Source: Aureimonas sp. AU12 (GTDB taxonomy: Bacteria > Pseudomonadota > Alphaproteobacteria > Rhizobiales > Rhizobiaceae). Taken from it: a stretch of DNA of 64,000 nt. Under the pieces are notes generated by a model. The model had not been told where the DNA came from and made no database searches. It was given only the letters and a program-made list of their open reading frames with translations. The translations under genes and the position numbers were made by a program. Of this stretch, positions 44,788 to 53,595 are shown piece after piece. Within the stretch, counting starts at the first letter, position 1; every line of letters starts with the position of its first letter. The stretch lies in NCBI RefSeq assembly GCF_001463705.1, contig NZ_BBWH01000005.1, positions 1 to 64,000 on the forward strand. The letters run 5' to 3'.

Positions 44788-46140
44788 TCAGACCCGCGGA
44801 GCCGAAAACTCACGGTCGCGGCGTTTCGGGGTCATGGCCAGGAGAAAGATGCCGCGCGCGCCGAGGAAGAGGGTCAGCGCCGCCCAGAGGCCGTGGTTGC
44901 CGTAGAGCGGCACGAGCGCGAAGGCGGCTGCGACGAACACGGCGACCGAGGCGAGCATCATGTCGCGCATGGTGCGCGACCACGTGGCGCCGATGAAGAC
45001 GCCGTCCATGACGAAGGCGAGCGCGCCCGCGAGCGTGGCGACCGCAGACCACGCGACGAAGGGCGCGGCGGCCTGCCGGATCGCCTCGTCGGTGGTGAGG
45101 AATGCGACGAAGGCCGGACCGCCCGCCAGCAGCGCCGCGGCCACGGCGGCGGCGAAGGCGACGCCCCAGCCGATCGAGAGCTTGACCGCGCGATCGAAGG
45201 CCGGCCGCCAGAAGGCGCCGACGGCACGCCCGACGAGCTGCTCCGAGGCGGTGGCGAGACCGTCGAGGAAGTAGGATCCCGCCATCATCAGGTTGAGGAG
45301 GATGCCGTTCACCGCCAGCGTCGTCGACCCGAGCCCGGCGCCGAAGCGTGTGAACAGGGCGTAGGTGCCGACGAGGCAGAACGAGCGGATCATGATGTCG
45401 CCGTTCAGCGCCAGCATCCGTCGGAACCCCTCGCGGCGCAGGATTTCGGCCCGCGTCGGGCTTGGCCGGCGGCGGAAGTCACGCGCCACGAGCGCCAGCC
45501 CTATCGCCGCGCCGATCGCCTCTCCCGCGACGGCGCCGAGCGCGACGCCCCGAACGCCCCATCCCCATTCGAGGCCGAAGAGGATGGCGAAGGCGATGTT
45601 GCCGGCGTTGATCCACACCTGAAGGGCGAGGCCGCGCCCGGATCGGCCAAGACCGAGGAGGTGACCGAGGACGACATAGTTGACGAGCGCGAAGGGCGAG
45701 GCGAGGAGCCGGACCCCGATATAGAGGCGCGCGGCATCGGCCACGGCCGGCTCGGGGCCGATGGCGGCCAGGCCGAGGCCGGTGACGAGCGGCGTCGCCA
45801 GGATGAGCGCCAGCCCGATCGCCACCGCCAGCGCCATCGCGCGCCAGAAGACCGCGACGATCTCCCGCTCGTTACCCTCGCCGAGCGCCTGCGCGGTGAG
45901 CCCCGTGGTGCCCGCGCGCAGGAAGTTGAAGGTCGAGAAGGCGACGTCGAAGACGATGGCGCCGACCACCAGCCCGCCAAGCGCCGCCGCCTCGCCCATC
46001 CGCCCGACCACGGCGGTGTCGGTGATGCCGAGAAGCGGCGTCGTCAGGAAGGCCAGCGTCATCGGCAGCGCGATGCGCCAGATCTCGCGATGCGTGACGT
46101 CGAAGGGTCGTGCGATCCGTTCCGCCGTTCCGTCCGCCAT
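44788..46140 (-). CDS. MATE family efflux transporter (DinF-like)
   Basis: This 450-residue inner-membrane protein has twelve predicted transmembrane segments in two similar halves and the MATE N-terminal pattern REIWRIALPMTLAFLTTPLLGITDTAVVGRMG. The sequence NFLRAGTTGLTAQALGEGN is typical of the DinF branch. It exports cationic or toxic organic compounds in exchange for H+ or Na+. The ATG at 46140 is preferred over one 13 codons upstream because the domain begins shortly after it. It is divergent from the deacetylase-like gene. Confidence 0.92.
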   Translation of the reverse strand: MADGTAERIARPFDVTHREIWRIALPMTLAFLTTPLLGITDTAVVGRMGEAAALGGLVVGAIVFDVAFSTFNFLRAGTTGLTAQALGEGNEREIVAVFWRAMALAVAIGLALILATPLVTGLGLAAIGPEPAVADAARLYIGVRLLASPFALVNYVVLGHLLGLGRSGRGLALQVWINAGNIAFAILFGLEWGWGVRGVALGAVAGEAIGAAIGLALVARDFRRRPSPTRAEILRREGFRRMLALNGDIMIRSFCLVGTYALFTRFGAGLGSTTLAVNGILLNLMMAGSYFLDGLATASEQLVGRAVGAFWRPAFDRAVKLSIGWGVAFAAAVAAALLAGGPAFVAFLTTDEAIRQAAAPFVAWSAVATLAGALAFVMDGVFIGATWSRTMRDMMLASVAVFVAAAFALVPLYGNHGLWAALTLFLGARGIFLLAMTPKRRDREFSAPRV

Positions 46141-46242
46141 GTCGAATCGCCCCGCGCCGTTCCCTCTTCGTTCTGGCACCGCCGATGGGCGCGATCAAGC
46201 GCCGTTCCCAGCCGGCGCGGGCCGCCCTAGATCGAGCGGGAC

Positions 46243-47142
46243 ATGGTGCTTCCCCTCATCCATCACCCCGCCTTCGACGCGCAGTTCGACGCCGCGCATC
46301 GCTTTCCGATGTCGAAGTTCACCCGCCTTGCCGAGATGCTCGTTGCGGATGGGCTGGTGCCGGACGGCTGGCACGTGCCGGCGCCCGCCCTCGCCTCTTG
46401 GCTCGAACTGGCGCACGACCCTCGGTATGTCGAAGCGGTCATGACGCAGCGGGTCGATGCCGCGACCGAGAAGGCGATCGGCTTCAAGGTGGACGAGCGC
46501 GTCGCCCTGCGTTCGCGCTGCGCCACCGGCGGCACGCTGCTCGCGGCCCGGCTGGCGCTCGATGGGGGCCTCGCCTGTAACACGGCCGGCGGCAGCCACC
46601 ATGCCGCGCGCGACGGAGGCGCCGGGTTCTCGGTGTTCAACGACGTGGCGGTGGCGGCCAGCGTGCTTCTGGCGGATGGCGATGTCGGGCGGGTGCTGGT
46701 CTTCGACTGCGACGTGCACCAGGGCGACGGCACGGCCAATATCTTCGCCGATGATCCACTCGTCTTCACATTGTCGATCCACGGCGAGAACAACTATCCC
46801 ACCCAGAAGGCGCGGTCCGATCTCGACGTGCCCCTGCCCGACCGCACCGTCGACGCCGCCTATCTCGCGATCCTGCCCCCGCTTCTGGAGCGGGCGCTGC
46901 GCGAGGCCAAGCCCGACATCGTCTTCTACAATGCCGGCGTCGACCCGCATGCAGACGACCGCCTCGGCCGCCTGTCGATGAGCGACGCGGGGCTTGCCGA
47001 GCGCGACCGGCGCGTCATCGGCTTCTTTCGCGAACGCGGCATTCCGGTGGCGGGCGTCATCGGCGGCGGCTACTCGCGCGACATCGAGGCGCTAGCCAGG
47101 CGCCACTCGATTTTGCATCGCACGGCGGCGGAGTTCGTCTGA
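46243..47142 (+). CDS. Histone deacetylase-like amidohydrolase (acetoin utilisation/APAH type)
   Basis: The 299-residue arginase-fold zinc enzyme shows the family's residues in order: AHRFPMSKF at the N-terminus, AGGSHHA (the active-site His pair) near 115, VFDCDVHQGDGTA with the zinc ligands Asp and His near 148, NAGVDPHADD, and the terminal GGGY tyrosine. Bacterial relatives deacetylate acetylpolyamines or small amides and the true substrate is unknown. It lies 6 bp from the convergent EamA gene. Confidence 0.92.
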   Translation: MVLPLIHHPAFDAQFDAAHRFPMSKFTRLAEMLVADGLVPDGWHVPAPALASWLELAHDPRYVEAVMTQRVDAATEKAIGFKVDERVALRSRCATGGTLLAARLALDGGLACNTAGGSHHAARDGGAGFSVFNDVAVAASVLLADGDVGRVLVFDCDVHQGDGTANIFADDPLVFTLSIHGENNYPTQKARSDLDVPLPDRTVDAAYLAILPPLLERALREAKPDIVFYNAGVDPHADDRLGRLSMSDAGLAERDRRVIGFFRERGIPVAGVIGGGYSRDIEALARRHSILHRTAAEFV

Positions 47143-47148
47143 TGGGGC

Positions 47149-47994
47149 TCAGCGCGCGGCGCGCAGGAGCACGACGCCGCCGAGCGTCACGAGGGTCGAG
47201 ACGATCCGGCGCCAGTTCATTCGCTCCTTCAGGACGAGCGTCCCGATGAGCACGGCGAAGACGATGGAGACCTCGCGCAGCGCCGAGACGGCGGCGATCG
47301 GCGCCTGGCTGAACGCCCAGGTGACGAGCGCATAGGCAACGAAGGAAACGGGACCGCCGACGAGGAGCGCCCGGCGTCCGAGCGTCAGGGACCGCCCGAT
47401 CGAACCGGGCTTCAGAAAGCGCATCACGAGGCAGAGCAGCACGCAGTTGAGCGTCGCCGAGGCGCCGTAGAAGGCGAAGCTGTTGCCCGCCAGCCGCGCA
47501 CCGGCTCCGTCGTTGAGGGAGTAGGTCGCGATCACGGCGCTCGTGGCAAAGGCCCAGCCGAGTCCCGCCCGCGTCATCGCCTTGGCTCCGCGCCCGGCGA
47601 AGACGAGGCTCATGACGCCGCAGGCGATCGTCAGCACCGCCGCCGACTGCACCGGCGACAGCACCTCGCCGAGGATCACGGTGCCGAACACCGCCGTCAG
47701 CACCGGCGCGGCACCGCGCGCGATCGGATAGACCTGCGTGAAGTCCGCGGCGCGATAGGCGTTGAGGAGGCAGAGGTAATAGAAGACGTGGATGACGGCG
47801 GAACTCGCCACGAGCGGCCAGGACGCCCGCGCCGGCAGACCGGCATAGAGCAGACAGGCGAGCGCCAGCGGCACGCCGCCGATCGCGACGGCCACCGCGC
47901 CGGCGTGCTTGTCGGTCTCGGTCTTGAGAAGCGCGTTCCAGACGGCATGAAGAAGCGCCGCGAAGATCACGGCGGCGAAGACCTGTAGCGGCAT
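47149..47994 (-). CDS. EamA family (DMT superfamily) transporter
   Basis: This 281-residue protein has ten transmembrane segments arranged as two EamA repeats; ARGAAPVLTAVFGTVILGE ends the first and LREVSIVFAVLIGTLVLKE the second. The family includes exporters of metabolites and amino acids. Specificity is unknown. The C-terminus is short and basic (LLRAAR). Confidence 0.9.
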   Translation of the reverse strand: MPLQVFAAVIFAALLHAVWNALLKTETDKHAGAVAVAIGGVPLALACLLYAGLPARASWPLVASSAVIHVFYYLCLLNAYRAADFTQVYPIARGAAPVLTAVFGTVILGEVLSPVQSAAVLTIACGVMSLVFAGRGAKAMTRAGLGWAFATSAVIATYSLNDGAGARLAGNSFAFYGASATLNCVLLCLVMRFLKPGSIGRSLTLGRRALLVGGPVSFVAYALVTWAFSQAPIAAVSALREVSIVFAVLIGTLVLKERMNWRRIVSTLVTLGGVVLLRAAR

Positions 47995-48065
47995 GAAGGG
48001 CCTTCCCGAAGCGCATCAGACCCATCAGTCTTGCGCCTCGGGCGGCCGTCACACAACCGTCATGG

Positions 48066-48335
48066 TCAGCCGCGCGAGGACTTCATCAGCCGCGACAGAA
48101 GGAAGATCGGCACCACGATCACCGCGCCGAGCAGGAAGTAGTCCACCGCCCGGTTGAGCGAGCCGAAGACGCTGTACCAGCCCCACTCGAACAGGCCGGT
48201 GATCCAGTCGACGATCTCGTAGGGACGGATGTCGAGCCACGAGAGGAGCACGCCGACGAGGAGGGAGATCACCGCCAGCCGGACGATCACGGACAGGGGC
48301 GAACCGCCCAGAAAACTCGTGACCCGACCGGACAT
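48066..48335 (-). CDS. Small integral membrane protein, DUF6460-like
   Basis: The 89-residue protein has two hydrophobic segments, around residues 18-36 (VIRLAVISLLVGVLLSWL) and 63-82 (YFLLGAVIVVPIFLLSRLM), and the pattern SPLSVIVRLAVIS near the start. It resembles small rhizobial membrane proteins grouped, as I recall, in DUF6460. A GAGG ribosome site precedes the ATG. It has no operon partner. Confidence 0.75.
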   Translation of the reverse strand: MSGRVTSFLGGSPLSVIVRLAVISLLVGVLLSWLDIRPYEIVDWITGLFEWGWYSVFGSLNRAVDYFLLGAVIVVPIFLLSRLMKSSRG

Positions 48336-48445
48336 GCGCGACCTCGTTCAACTTCCACTGGACGATGAGGTAGGCGGGCATCGAGGCCGGCACAAGGGCG
48401 CGACGGATGCCGCGCCAGCCTCGGGCCAGCCCTCGGGAGCCGGTG

Positions 48446-50119
48446 TCAGGCCAGCATGGCCTGCAAGGTCTCCAGCCGGTCGGCCTCGGCGGCGGGCTTG
48501 TCCCAGCGCAGGCGCGAGACGCGGGGAAAGCGCATGGCGACGCCGGATTTGTGGCGCGTCGAGCGGGCCAGCCCTTCGAAGGCGACCTCGATCACCAGCC
48601 CGTGGTCGGGCTCGGCCCGCACCGAGCGGACCGGGCCGAACCGGTCGATCGTATTGTCGCGAATGTACTTGTCGAGCTGCTTCAGCTCCTCGTCGGTGAA
48701 GCCGAAATAGGCCTTGCCCACCGGCACCAGCTCGGGATGGTCCTCCGGCCCGGTCCAGACGCCGAACGTGTAGTCGGAATAGAAGCTCGACCGCTTTCCG
48801 TGGCCGCGCTGGGCATACATCAGCACGGCGTCGATCAGATGCGGATCCTGCTTCCACTTGAACCACGGCCCTTTCGGGCGCCCCGGCACATAGGCCGAGT
48901 CCCAGCGCTTGAGCATCACCCCCTCGATCACCGGGTGGGGCGGCTCGCGCCGGAAGGCGGCGAGCTCGTCGAAGCCGGCGAACCCGACGAAGGGCGAGAT
49001 GTCGAAGCGCGTCGGCTCCAGCGAAGCGACGAAGCGGTCCAGCCGCAACCGGCGCTCCGCGAAGGGTAGCGTGCGCAGGTCCTCCGGGCCGTCCTGCAGG
49101 AGATCGTAGGTGCGCATAAAAACCGGATGCTTCTTCATCACCGCCGCCGACACGCTCTTGCGGTTCAGCCGCTGCTGCAGGTCGGAGAACGTGCCGACCA
49201 CGATGTCGTCGCGCGGCGGGCCCGCATGCGGCTCGACCTTCGGCGTGCCCTTGGCCGTGGCGGGCCGCGCCACGAGCAGTTCGCCGTCGAGCGAGCCCTC
49301 GAAGGTCATGAAGTCGAGGAGATCGGGAAAGGCGCCGGAAATATCGTCGCCGGTGCGCGAGTAGAGCCGCCGCACGCCGCGCTCCACCGTCGCCTGGACG
49401 CGGATGCCGTCCCATTTCCACTCGGCGGCATAGTCCTCCGGCGTGATGCGCCCGTAGTCCGGCTCCTCCAGCGGCTGCGAGAGCATCACCGGCCGGAAGG
49501 GCGAGGCCGCCGCCGAGACCGGCTTCTCCGCCCGCCCCTCCAGCCAGGCGAAGAGCGGCTCGTAGGGCGGCGTCAGCCCGTGCCAGAGCTCCTCGATGCC
49601 GGTGATGTCGGTCTCGCCGAAATCGGCGAGTGCCTGCTTGGCGAGCCGCGAGGAGACGCCGATGCGCAGCGATCCCGTCACGAGCTTGAGAAGCGCGTAG
49701 CGGCCGGAGGAATCCAGCCGGTCCAGCCATTCCTCGATGAGCTTCGGCCCCTCGGCCCGCGTCGCGGCATCGAGCGTGGCGACGACCTCGGCGAGCGTCG
49801 GAATGTCGTTGCGCCCGTGCATCTCGCCGTCGTGGGGCGAGGGCCAGACGAGCGCGATCGTCTCGGCGAGATCGCCGACATAGTCGTAGGAATAGCCGAA
49901 CAGCACCTCGTCCATGCGCTCAACCATCAGCGCCCGGAGCATCGCGGGCTTCACCGAGCGGATGTCGAGTTCGCCGGTGATCGCCGCCAGCGCGTAGCCG
50001 CGCTCAGGATCGGGCACGGCGCGGAAATAGTCCGCCATTAGCTTCAGCTTGCCGTTGCGCGAGGGCGTCAGCACGAGACGGTCGAGGAGTTCGGCGAAGC
50101 GCTGCAAGAGGTCTGCCAT
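48446..50119 (-). CDS. ATP-dependent DNA ligase (LigC/LigB type)
   Basis: The 557-residue protein has an N-terminal alpha-helical DNA-binding domain (residues 1-205), a nucleotidyltransferase domain with the adenylated lysine in EWKWDGIR (Lys235), then LYSRTGDDIS and LDGELLV, and a C-terminal OB domain with PRVSRLRWDKPA. This architecture matches the bacterial ligase called cisplatin-damage-response ligase. It usually sits with a ligase-associated DEXH helicase and an MBL exonuclease; neither is adjacent here. A DnaQ-type exonuclease gene lies 66 bp upstream. Confidence 0.93.
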   Translation of the reverse strand: MADLLQRFAELLDRLVLTPSRNGKLKLMADYFRAVPDPERGYALAAITGELDIRSVKPAMLRALMVERMDEVLFGYSYDYVGDLAETIALVWPSPHDGEMHGRNDIPTLAEVVATLDAATRAEGPKLIEEWLDRLDSSGRYALLKLVTGSLRIGVSSRLAKQALADFGETDITGIEELWHGLTPPYEPLFAWLEGRAEKPVSAAASPFRPVMLSQPLEEPDYGRITPEDYAAEWKWDGIRVQATVERGVRRLYSRTGDDISGAFPDLLDFMTFEGSLDGELLVARPATAKGTPKVEPHAGPPRDDIVVGTFSDLQQRLNRKSVSAAVMKKHPVFMRTYDLLQDGPEDLRTLPFAERRLRLDRFVASLEPTRFDISPFVGFAGFDELAAFRREPPHPVIEGVMLKRWDSAYVPGRPKGPWFKWKQDPHLIDAVLMYAQRGHGKRSSFYSDYTFGVWTGPEDHPELVPVGKAYFGFTDEELKQLDKYIRDNTIDRFGPVRSVRAEPDHGLVIEVAFEGLARSTRHKSGVAMRFPRVSRLRWDKPAAEADRLETLQAMLA

Positions 50120-50185
50120 CCCGGTGGTCCGCCAGGGATGGCGGAGACCTTTGGAGATAGGCCGGCGCCGCCGCGCCGCCAGCCG

Positions 50186-50998
50186 TCAGGCGATGACGGG
50201 CATCGGCCGTGCGATGGCGTCGATCTGGCGCTGGGCGCGAAGGTTGAGGTGATGGCGCGCGGTGTAGACGGCATCAGCGTCCATCTCGGGCTCGCGGATC
50301 AGCCACTCGAGATAGTCCGTCGGCACGTCGCGCATCACGACGCCCTTGTGCCGCCCGAAGCGCAGGCGCGCCAGCAGCGCCGGTTCGTTCGAGACACGCG
50401 TCGCCCGTGCCATGAAGTCGGCGATGTCGGCGCAGCGCGGCATCAGCTCCGCCGCCGTCCGGCGCAGGAGAACCGCGGTGCAGAGCGCATCGAACAGCGC
50501 CCGGTGCGGATGGAGGCCCGCCAGATCCGGCTCGACCTCGCTGAGGTCGAGCGGCACGTATTTCACCAGGGACTGCAGCCCGTGCGCCTTCACTTCGGGA
50601 AAGGCCCTGAGCGCCAGCTTGTAGGTGCAGAGCCACGTGCCGGGCAGGCGCAGGCGCGAGCGGTCGAAGCTGGCGCGCTGGGCGGCGAAGACATGGGCCG
50701 TGGCGAAGGGCTGGACGGCCTCGGCGAAGGGCGGGGCGCCCTCCAGCATCTCGTCGGTGATCTTGTGGACCCGGCGCGCATGCGGGTTGATCTCGATGCC
50801 GGCCGGGCTTGCCAGCGTCTGCATCGGATTGAAGATGCGGCCCGTCGCCAGATCGAGATCGACCGATCCGATCTCGATGACGGCGTCGTCCTCCAGCCTG
50901 TGGCCCGCGGTCTCCGTGTCGATGACGCGAACGAGCGTTTCGGGAACCACGGGAAACAGGGTCGGGGCGGCAGGCGCGGCTGGAAAAAGCTCGGTCAT
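50186..50998 (-). CDS. 3'-5' exonuclease (DnaQ-like) with C-terminal DUF3820-type segment
   Basis: This 270-residue protein has the DEDD exonuclease residues: VIDTETAG (Asp27, Glu29) in motif I, a middle region with AQRASFDRSRL, and GLHPHRALFDA (His, Asp) in motif III. A C-terminal segment at about residues 213-236 (FGRHKGVVMRDVPTDYLEWL) matches the DUF3820 pattern. The combination is a known class of putative repair or RNA-processing exonucleases. It is co-oriented with the DNA ligase 66 bp downstream, which suggests a repair context. Confidence 0.87.
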   Translation of the reverse strand: MTELFPAAPAAPTLFPVVPETLVRVIDTETAGHRLEDDAVIEIGSVDLDLATGRIFNPMQTLASPAGIEINPHARRVHKITDEMLEGAPPFAEAVQPFATAHVFAAQRASFDRSRLRLPGTWLCTYKLALRAFPEVKAHGLQSLVKYVPLDLSEVEPDLAGLHPHRALFDALCTAVLLRRTAAELMPRCADIADFMARATRVSNEPALLARLRFGRHKGVVMRDVPTDYLEWLIREPEMDADAVYTARHHLNLRAQRQIDAIARPMPVIA

Positions 50999-51143
50999 CT
51001 CGTTCTAGATCGGCCGATCCGCGCCGCGATGCAAGAGACGCGACCGCGCGACGCGGGGGCGCGGGAAGCTGCATCGCAATGCCGCGCGCATCTGAGCGGA
51101 GGCGCGATCGATCGCAGCCCGCCGCGAGCGAATTTTGCTCTTC

Positions 51144-52130
51144 TCAGGAACCGGCGAGGGTCAGCACCGAGAAGAAGTCGCGGTCGGCCGGGCTCATGCC
51201 GAGTTCGGCGCCGCCGATCAGGTGGATCTGCCCGCCGGACAGCGTCGCCAAGCCCACCAGATTGCCGAAGTTGGCGTTGCCGGCATTCAGCGGCTGCTGG
51301 AGGTCGTAGTCGCGCTCGGGCTGGCCGTCGAGGAAGGAGCGGCCGACCGCCAGCGAGAGGTGGTCGGTCAGCGGCACGAGATGCACGAGCAGGCGCTCGC
51401 CCGTCAGCTTCTCGAGGCTCACCGTTCCGTCCGCCGCCTTCGCAATCCGGCAACGGTGCGAGCCGACCGTCTTCGCCCCCTCCTCCAGGAAGCCGAACCA
51501 GCGCAGGGTGCATTCGGTCTCGCCCGGCTGCGCTGCGATCGGGGCGGCAAGCGGCGCGCCCTCGGCGCCGGGATCGTCGGCCAGGAGGCGCGCGACGCCG
51601 AGCGCCGCCTTCGTGCCGCCATCGGTGGACACGTCGCCGAGCCCGGCCAGCGTACGCCGGATGCGCGCCGGCAGATCGATCACGCCCTCGCGGTCGCCAT
51701 CAGACAGGGTCGAAAGGCTCGCCTCGCATTCCTCGGCGCAGCGACCGCCGAAAGGGGCGGCGAGATCGCCGGGCTCCGACGCGATCGGCGGAACCGGCGG
51801 TAGCGCCTCCGCACCACCCAGATCGAGGAGCCCGCCGATTTCGGCGGTGCGGGCCGCCTTGTCGTAGATGCAGACGACGCTGCGTCGCGCCGCGCCGCCC
51901 TTCTCGCTTCCCTGCAGCACGGCGATGCCGAACCGCTCGGAGCCGAAGGGATCGACGGTGATCCCGGTGGTATCCAGCACCCCCTCGCCGGCCGCACGGC
52001 ACGCCGTCTCGACGCCGGCGCGAAACTCGCCCCAGGCCTCATCCGACGAGGCGCGGGCCTGCAACGCGAATGCGGCGACCCCGGTCAGGAGCGCGGCGGC
52101 AACGGCCAGCGAGCGGGAACGGACGGACAT
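51144..52130 (-). CDS. Exported protein of unknown function
   Basis: The 328-residue protein starts with a clear signal peptide (residues 1-24, LAVAAALLTGVAAFALQARA). The mature part has two cysteine-containing stretches (FGGRCAEECEAS in the middle, and single cysteines elsewhere) and no domain I recognise. The C-terminus (YDLQQPLNAGNANFGNLVGL) is regular in composition. A GAGGAG ribosome site precedes the ATG at 52130; a longer frame upstream is not supported. Confidence 0.7.
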   Translation of the reverse strand: MSVRSRSLAVAAALLTGVAAFALQARASSDEAWGEFRAGVETACRAAGEGVLDTTGITVDPFGSERFGIAVLQGSEKGGAARRSVVCIYDKAARTAEIGGLLDLGGAEALPPVPPIASEPGDLAAPFGGRCAEECEASLSTLSDGDREGVIDLPARIRRTLAGLGDVSTDGGTKAALGVARLLADDPGAEGAPLAAPIAAQPGETECTLRWFGFLEEGAKTVGSHRCRIAKAADGTVSLEKLTGERLLVHLVPLTDHLSLAVGRSFLDGQPERDYDLQQPLNAGNANFGNLVGLATLSGGQIHLIGGAELGMSPADRDFFSVLTLAGS

Positions 52131-52293
52131 GGGCGGTCTCCTCGAAGCAGCGAACGCCACCCTCATGCCCGCCAAATCGGGTGATAGCGCGACCGAGCGG
52201 CGGCGCACGCTAGCCGTCGCGATCACCCGCACGTCGCCCCGCCCGTCGGCCCGACTTGGCAAGCCGGCCGGGCTCGGCTACGCCTGTGCTGGA

Positions 52294-52309
52294 CTTACGT
52301 TTACGTCAA
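52294..52309. promoter_or_regulatory. Candidate operator with paired ACGT half-sites upstream of nitronate monooxygenase
   Basis: CTTACGTTTACGTCAA has two ACGT cores 6 bp apart and imperfect dyad symmetry (5 of 7 pairs). It resembles, from memory, motifs of MerR-type LiuR regulators of branched-chain amino acid and acyl-CoA metabolism. It lies 18 bp before the start codon. Confidence 0.35.
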
Positions 52310-52326
52310 TCATCGAGGATGACCCG

Positions 52327-53286
52327 ATGGCCCTGCCCGAAGTCCTGCGCAACCGGCTGCGCATCCCCGCGATCGCGGCGCCGCTCTTCATCATCTCGCA
52401 TCCCCCGCTGGTGATCGCACAGGCGAAGGCCGGCATCGTCGGCTCGTTTCCCGCCCTCAACGCGCGGCCGGCCGAGCAGCTCGAGGACTGGCTGAGCGAG
52501 ATCGGCGAGGCGCTGGCGGCGCACGATCGCAGCCATCCCGAACGCCCGGCCGCGCCCTTCGCGGTGAACCAGATCGTTCACAAGTCGAACACGCGGCTGG
52601 AGGCGGATCTGGCGCTTTGCGTGAAGCACCAGGTGCCGCTGGTCATCACCTCGCTCGGCGCCGTGGCGGAGGTCAACGACGCCGTGCACTCCTATGGCGG
52701 GATCGTGCTGCACGACGTGATCAACGACCGTTTCGCCCACAAGGCGATCGAGAAGGGCGCGGATGGGCTGGTCGCGGTCGCCGCGGGCGCCGGAGGCCAT
52801 GCCGGCACGCTCTCGCCCTTCGCGCTCGTCGGCGAGATCCGGCGCTGGTTCGACGGGCCGCTCTTCCTGTCGGGCGCCATCGCCAGCGGCGACGCGATCC
52901 TGAGCGCACAGGCGATGGGTGCCGATGGCGCCTATATCGGCTCGGCTTTCATCGCCACCGAAGAGGCCCGCGCCAGCGAGGCCTACAAGGCGGGCATCGT
53001 CGCCGGCCATGCCGCCGACATCGTCTACACCAGCCTCTTCACCGGCGTTCACGGCAATTACCTGCGTGCCTCGATCGAGGCTGCCGGGCTCGACCCCGAC
53101 GCCCTGCCGACCGGCGACCCAAAGACGATGAACTTCGGCGGCGATTCGGCCGCCAAGGCCTGGCGCGACATCTGGGGCTCGGGCCAGGGCATCGGCGCGG
53201 TCGACGCGGTCCTGCCCGTCGCCGCGCTCGTCGAGCGCTTCGCCACCGAATACGCCGCCGCCCGCGCCCGCCTCTGCGCTGGTTGA
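52327..53286 (+). CDS. Nitronate monooxygenase (2-nitropropane dioxygenase family)
   Basis: This 319-residue FMN TIM barrel oxidises alkyl nitronates such as propionate-3-nitronate to aldehydes and nitrite. It carries PLFIISHPPLVIAQAKAGIVGSFP at the N-terminus (family start), GAGGHAGTLSPF near residue 160 as the FMN phosphate loop, and AMGADGAYIGSAFIAT near 200. It starts at an ATG with a GAGGA ribosome site. An ACGT-type operator just upstream suggests it is a regulated metabolic gene. Confidence 0.92.
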   Translation: MALPEVLRNRLRIPAIAAPLFIISHPPLVIAQAKAGIVGSFPALNARPAEQLEDWLSEIGEALAAHDRSHPERPAAPFAVNQIVHKSNTRLEADLALCVKHQVPLVITSLGAVAEVNDAVHSYGGIVLHDVINDRFAHKAIEKGADGLVAVAAGAGGHAGTLSPFALVGEIRRWFDGPLFLSGAIASGDAILSAQAMGADGAYIGSAFIATEEARASEAYKAGIVAGHAADIVYTSLFTGVHGNYLRASIEAAGLDPDALPTGDPKTMNFGGDSAAKAWRDIWGSGQGIGAVDAVLPVAALVERFATEYAAARARLCAG

Positions 53287-53361
53287 TCCACGGCCGATGC
53301 GGGTCGACGCCGCACCACCTGCCTCAAGCCAGCCTCGTCGTAACTTCCTTGCATTCGAGGC

Positions 53362-53390
53362 TTGAAACCGTCGCACTTTGTGGGTATCAG
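53362..53390 (+). promoter_or_regulatory. Sigma-70-type promoter of the tRNA-Thr gene
   Basis: TTGAAA at 53362-53367 and TATCAG at 53385-53390 are separated by exactly 17 bp. Transcription would start near 53397, about 30 bp before the tRNA. Confidence 0.65.
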
Positions 53391-53425
53391 CACGCCATCG
53401 CCCGGATCGAGACGAACCGGGACGG

Positions 53426-53501
53426 GCCGCTTTAGCTCAGTTGGTAGAGCACGTCATTCGTAATGACGGGGTCAGGTGTTCGAGTCACCTAAGCGGCACC
53501 A
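53426..53501 (+). tRNA. tRNA-Thr (anticodon CGT)
   Basis: The 76-base cloverleaf folds fully: acceptor GCCGCTT with AAGCGGC, D-arm GCTC/GAGC with AGTTGGTA, anticodon arm CGTCA-TTCGTAA-TGACG giving anticodon CGT, variable loop GGGTC, T-arm AGGTG-TTCGAGT-CACCT, discriminator A and encoded CCA. It is followed by a run of T. The prophage genes begin directly downstream, so its 3' end is the likely attachment site. Confidence 0.97.
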
Positions 53502-53537
53502 TATTTTTCAAGCACTTAGCCTAAGCCGACGAGAACA

Positions 53538-53565
53538 GTAAGAGAACTCGTAAGAGGCGTAAGAG
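53538..53565 (+). repeat. Three copies of GTAAGAG at the prophage edge
   Basis: GTAAGAG occurs at 53538, 53550 and 53559, just after the tRNA. Such short direct repeats near an attachment site can be arm-type binding sites for an integrase or excisionase, but the third copy also forms part of the adjoining hairpin. Confidence 0.45.
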
Positions 53566-53586
53566 GTTTGTGCCCTCTTACGCCTC
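53554..53586 (-). terminator. Terminator of the prophage late operon
   Basis: A perfect 13-bp stem (GAGGCGTAAGAGG with CCTCTTACGCCTC) with a seven-base loop lies 9 bp beyond the stop of the last phage gene. It would stop phage late transcription before it reads antisense into the tRNA. Confidence 0.75.
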
Positions 53587-53595
53587 ACATGGTTC

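Noticed and set aside
44716-46230. Plus-strand open frame of 504 codons
   Set aside because: It is antisense to the MATE transporter and has extreme Glu/Arg/Gly/Asp bias.
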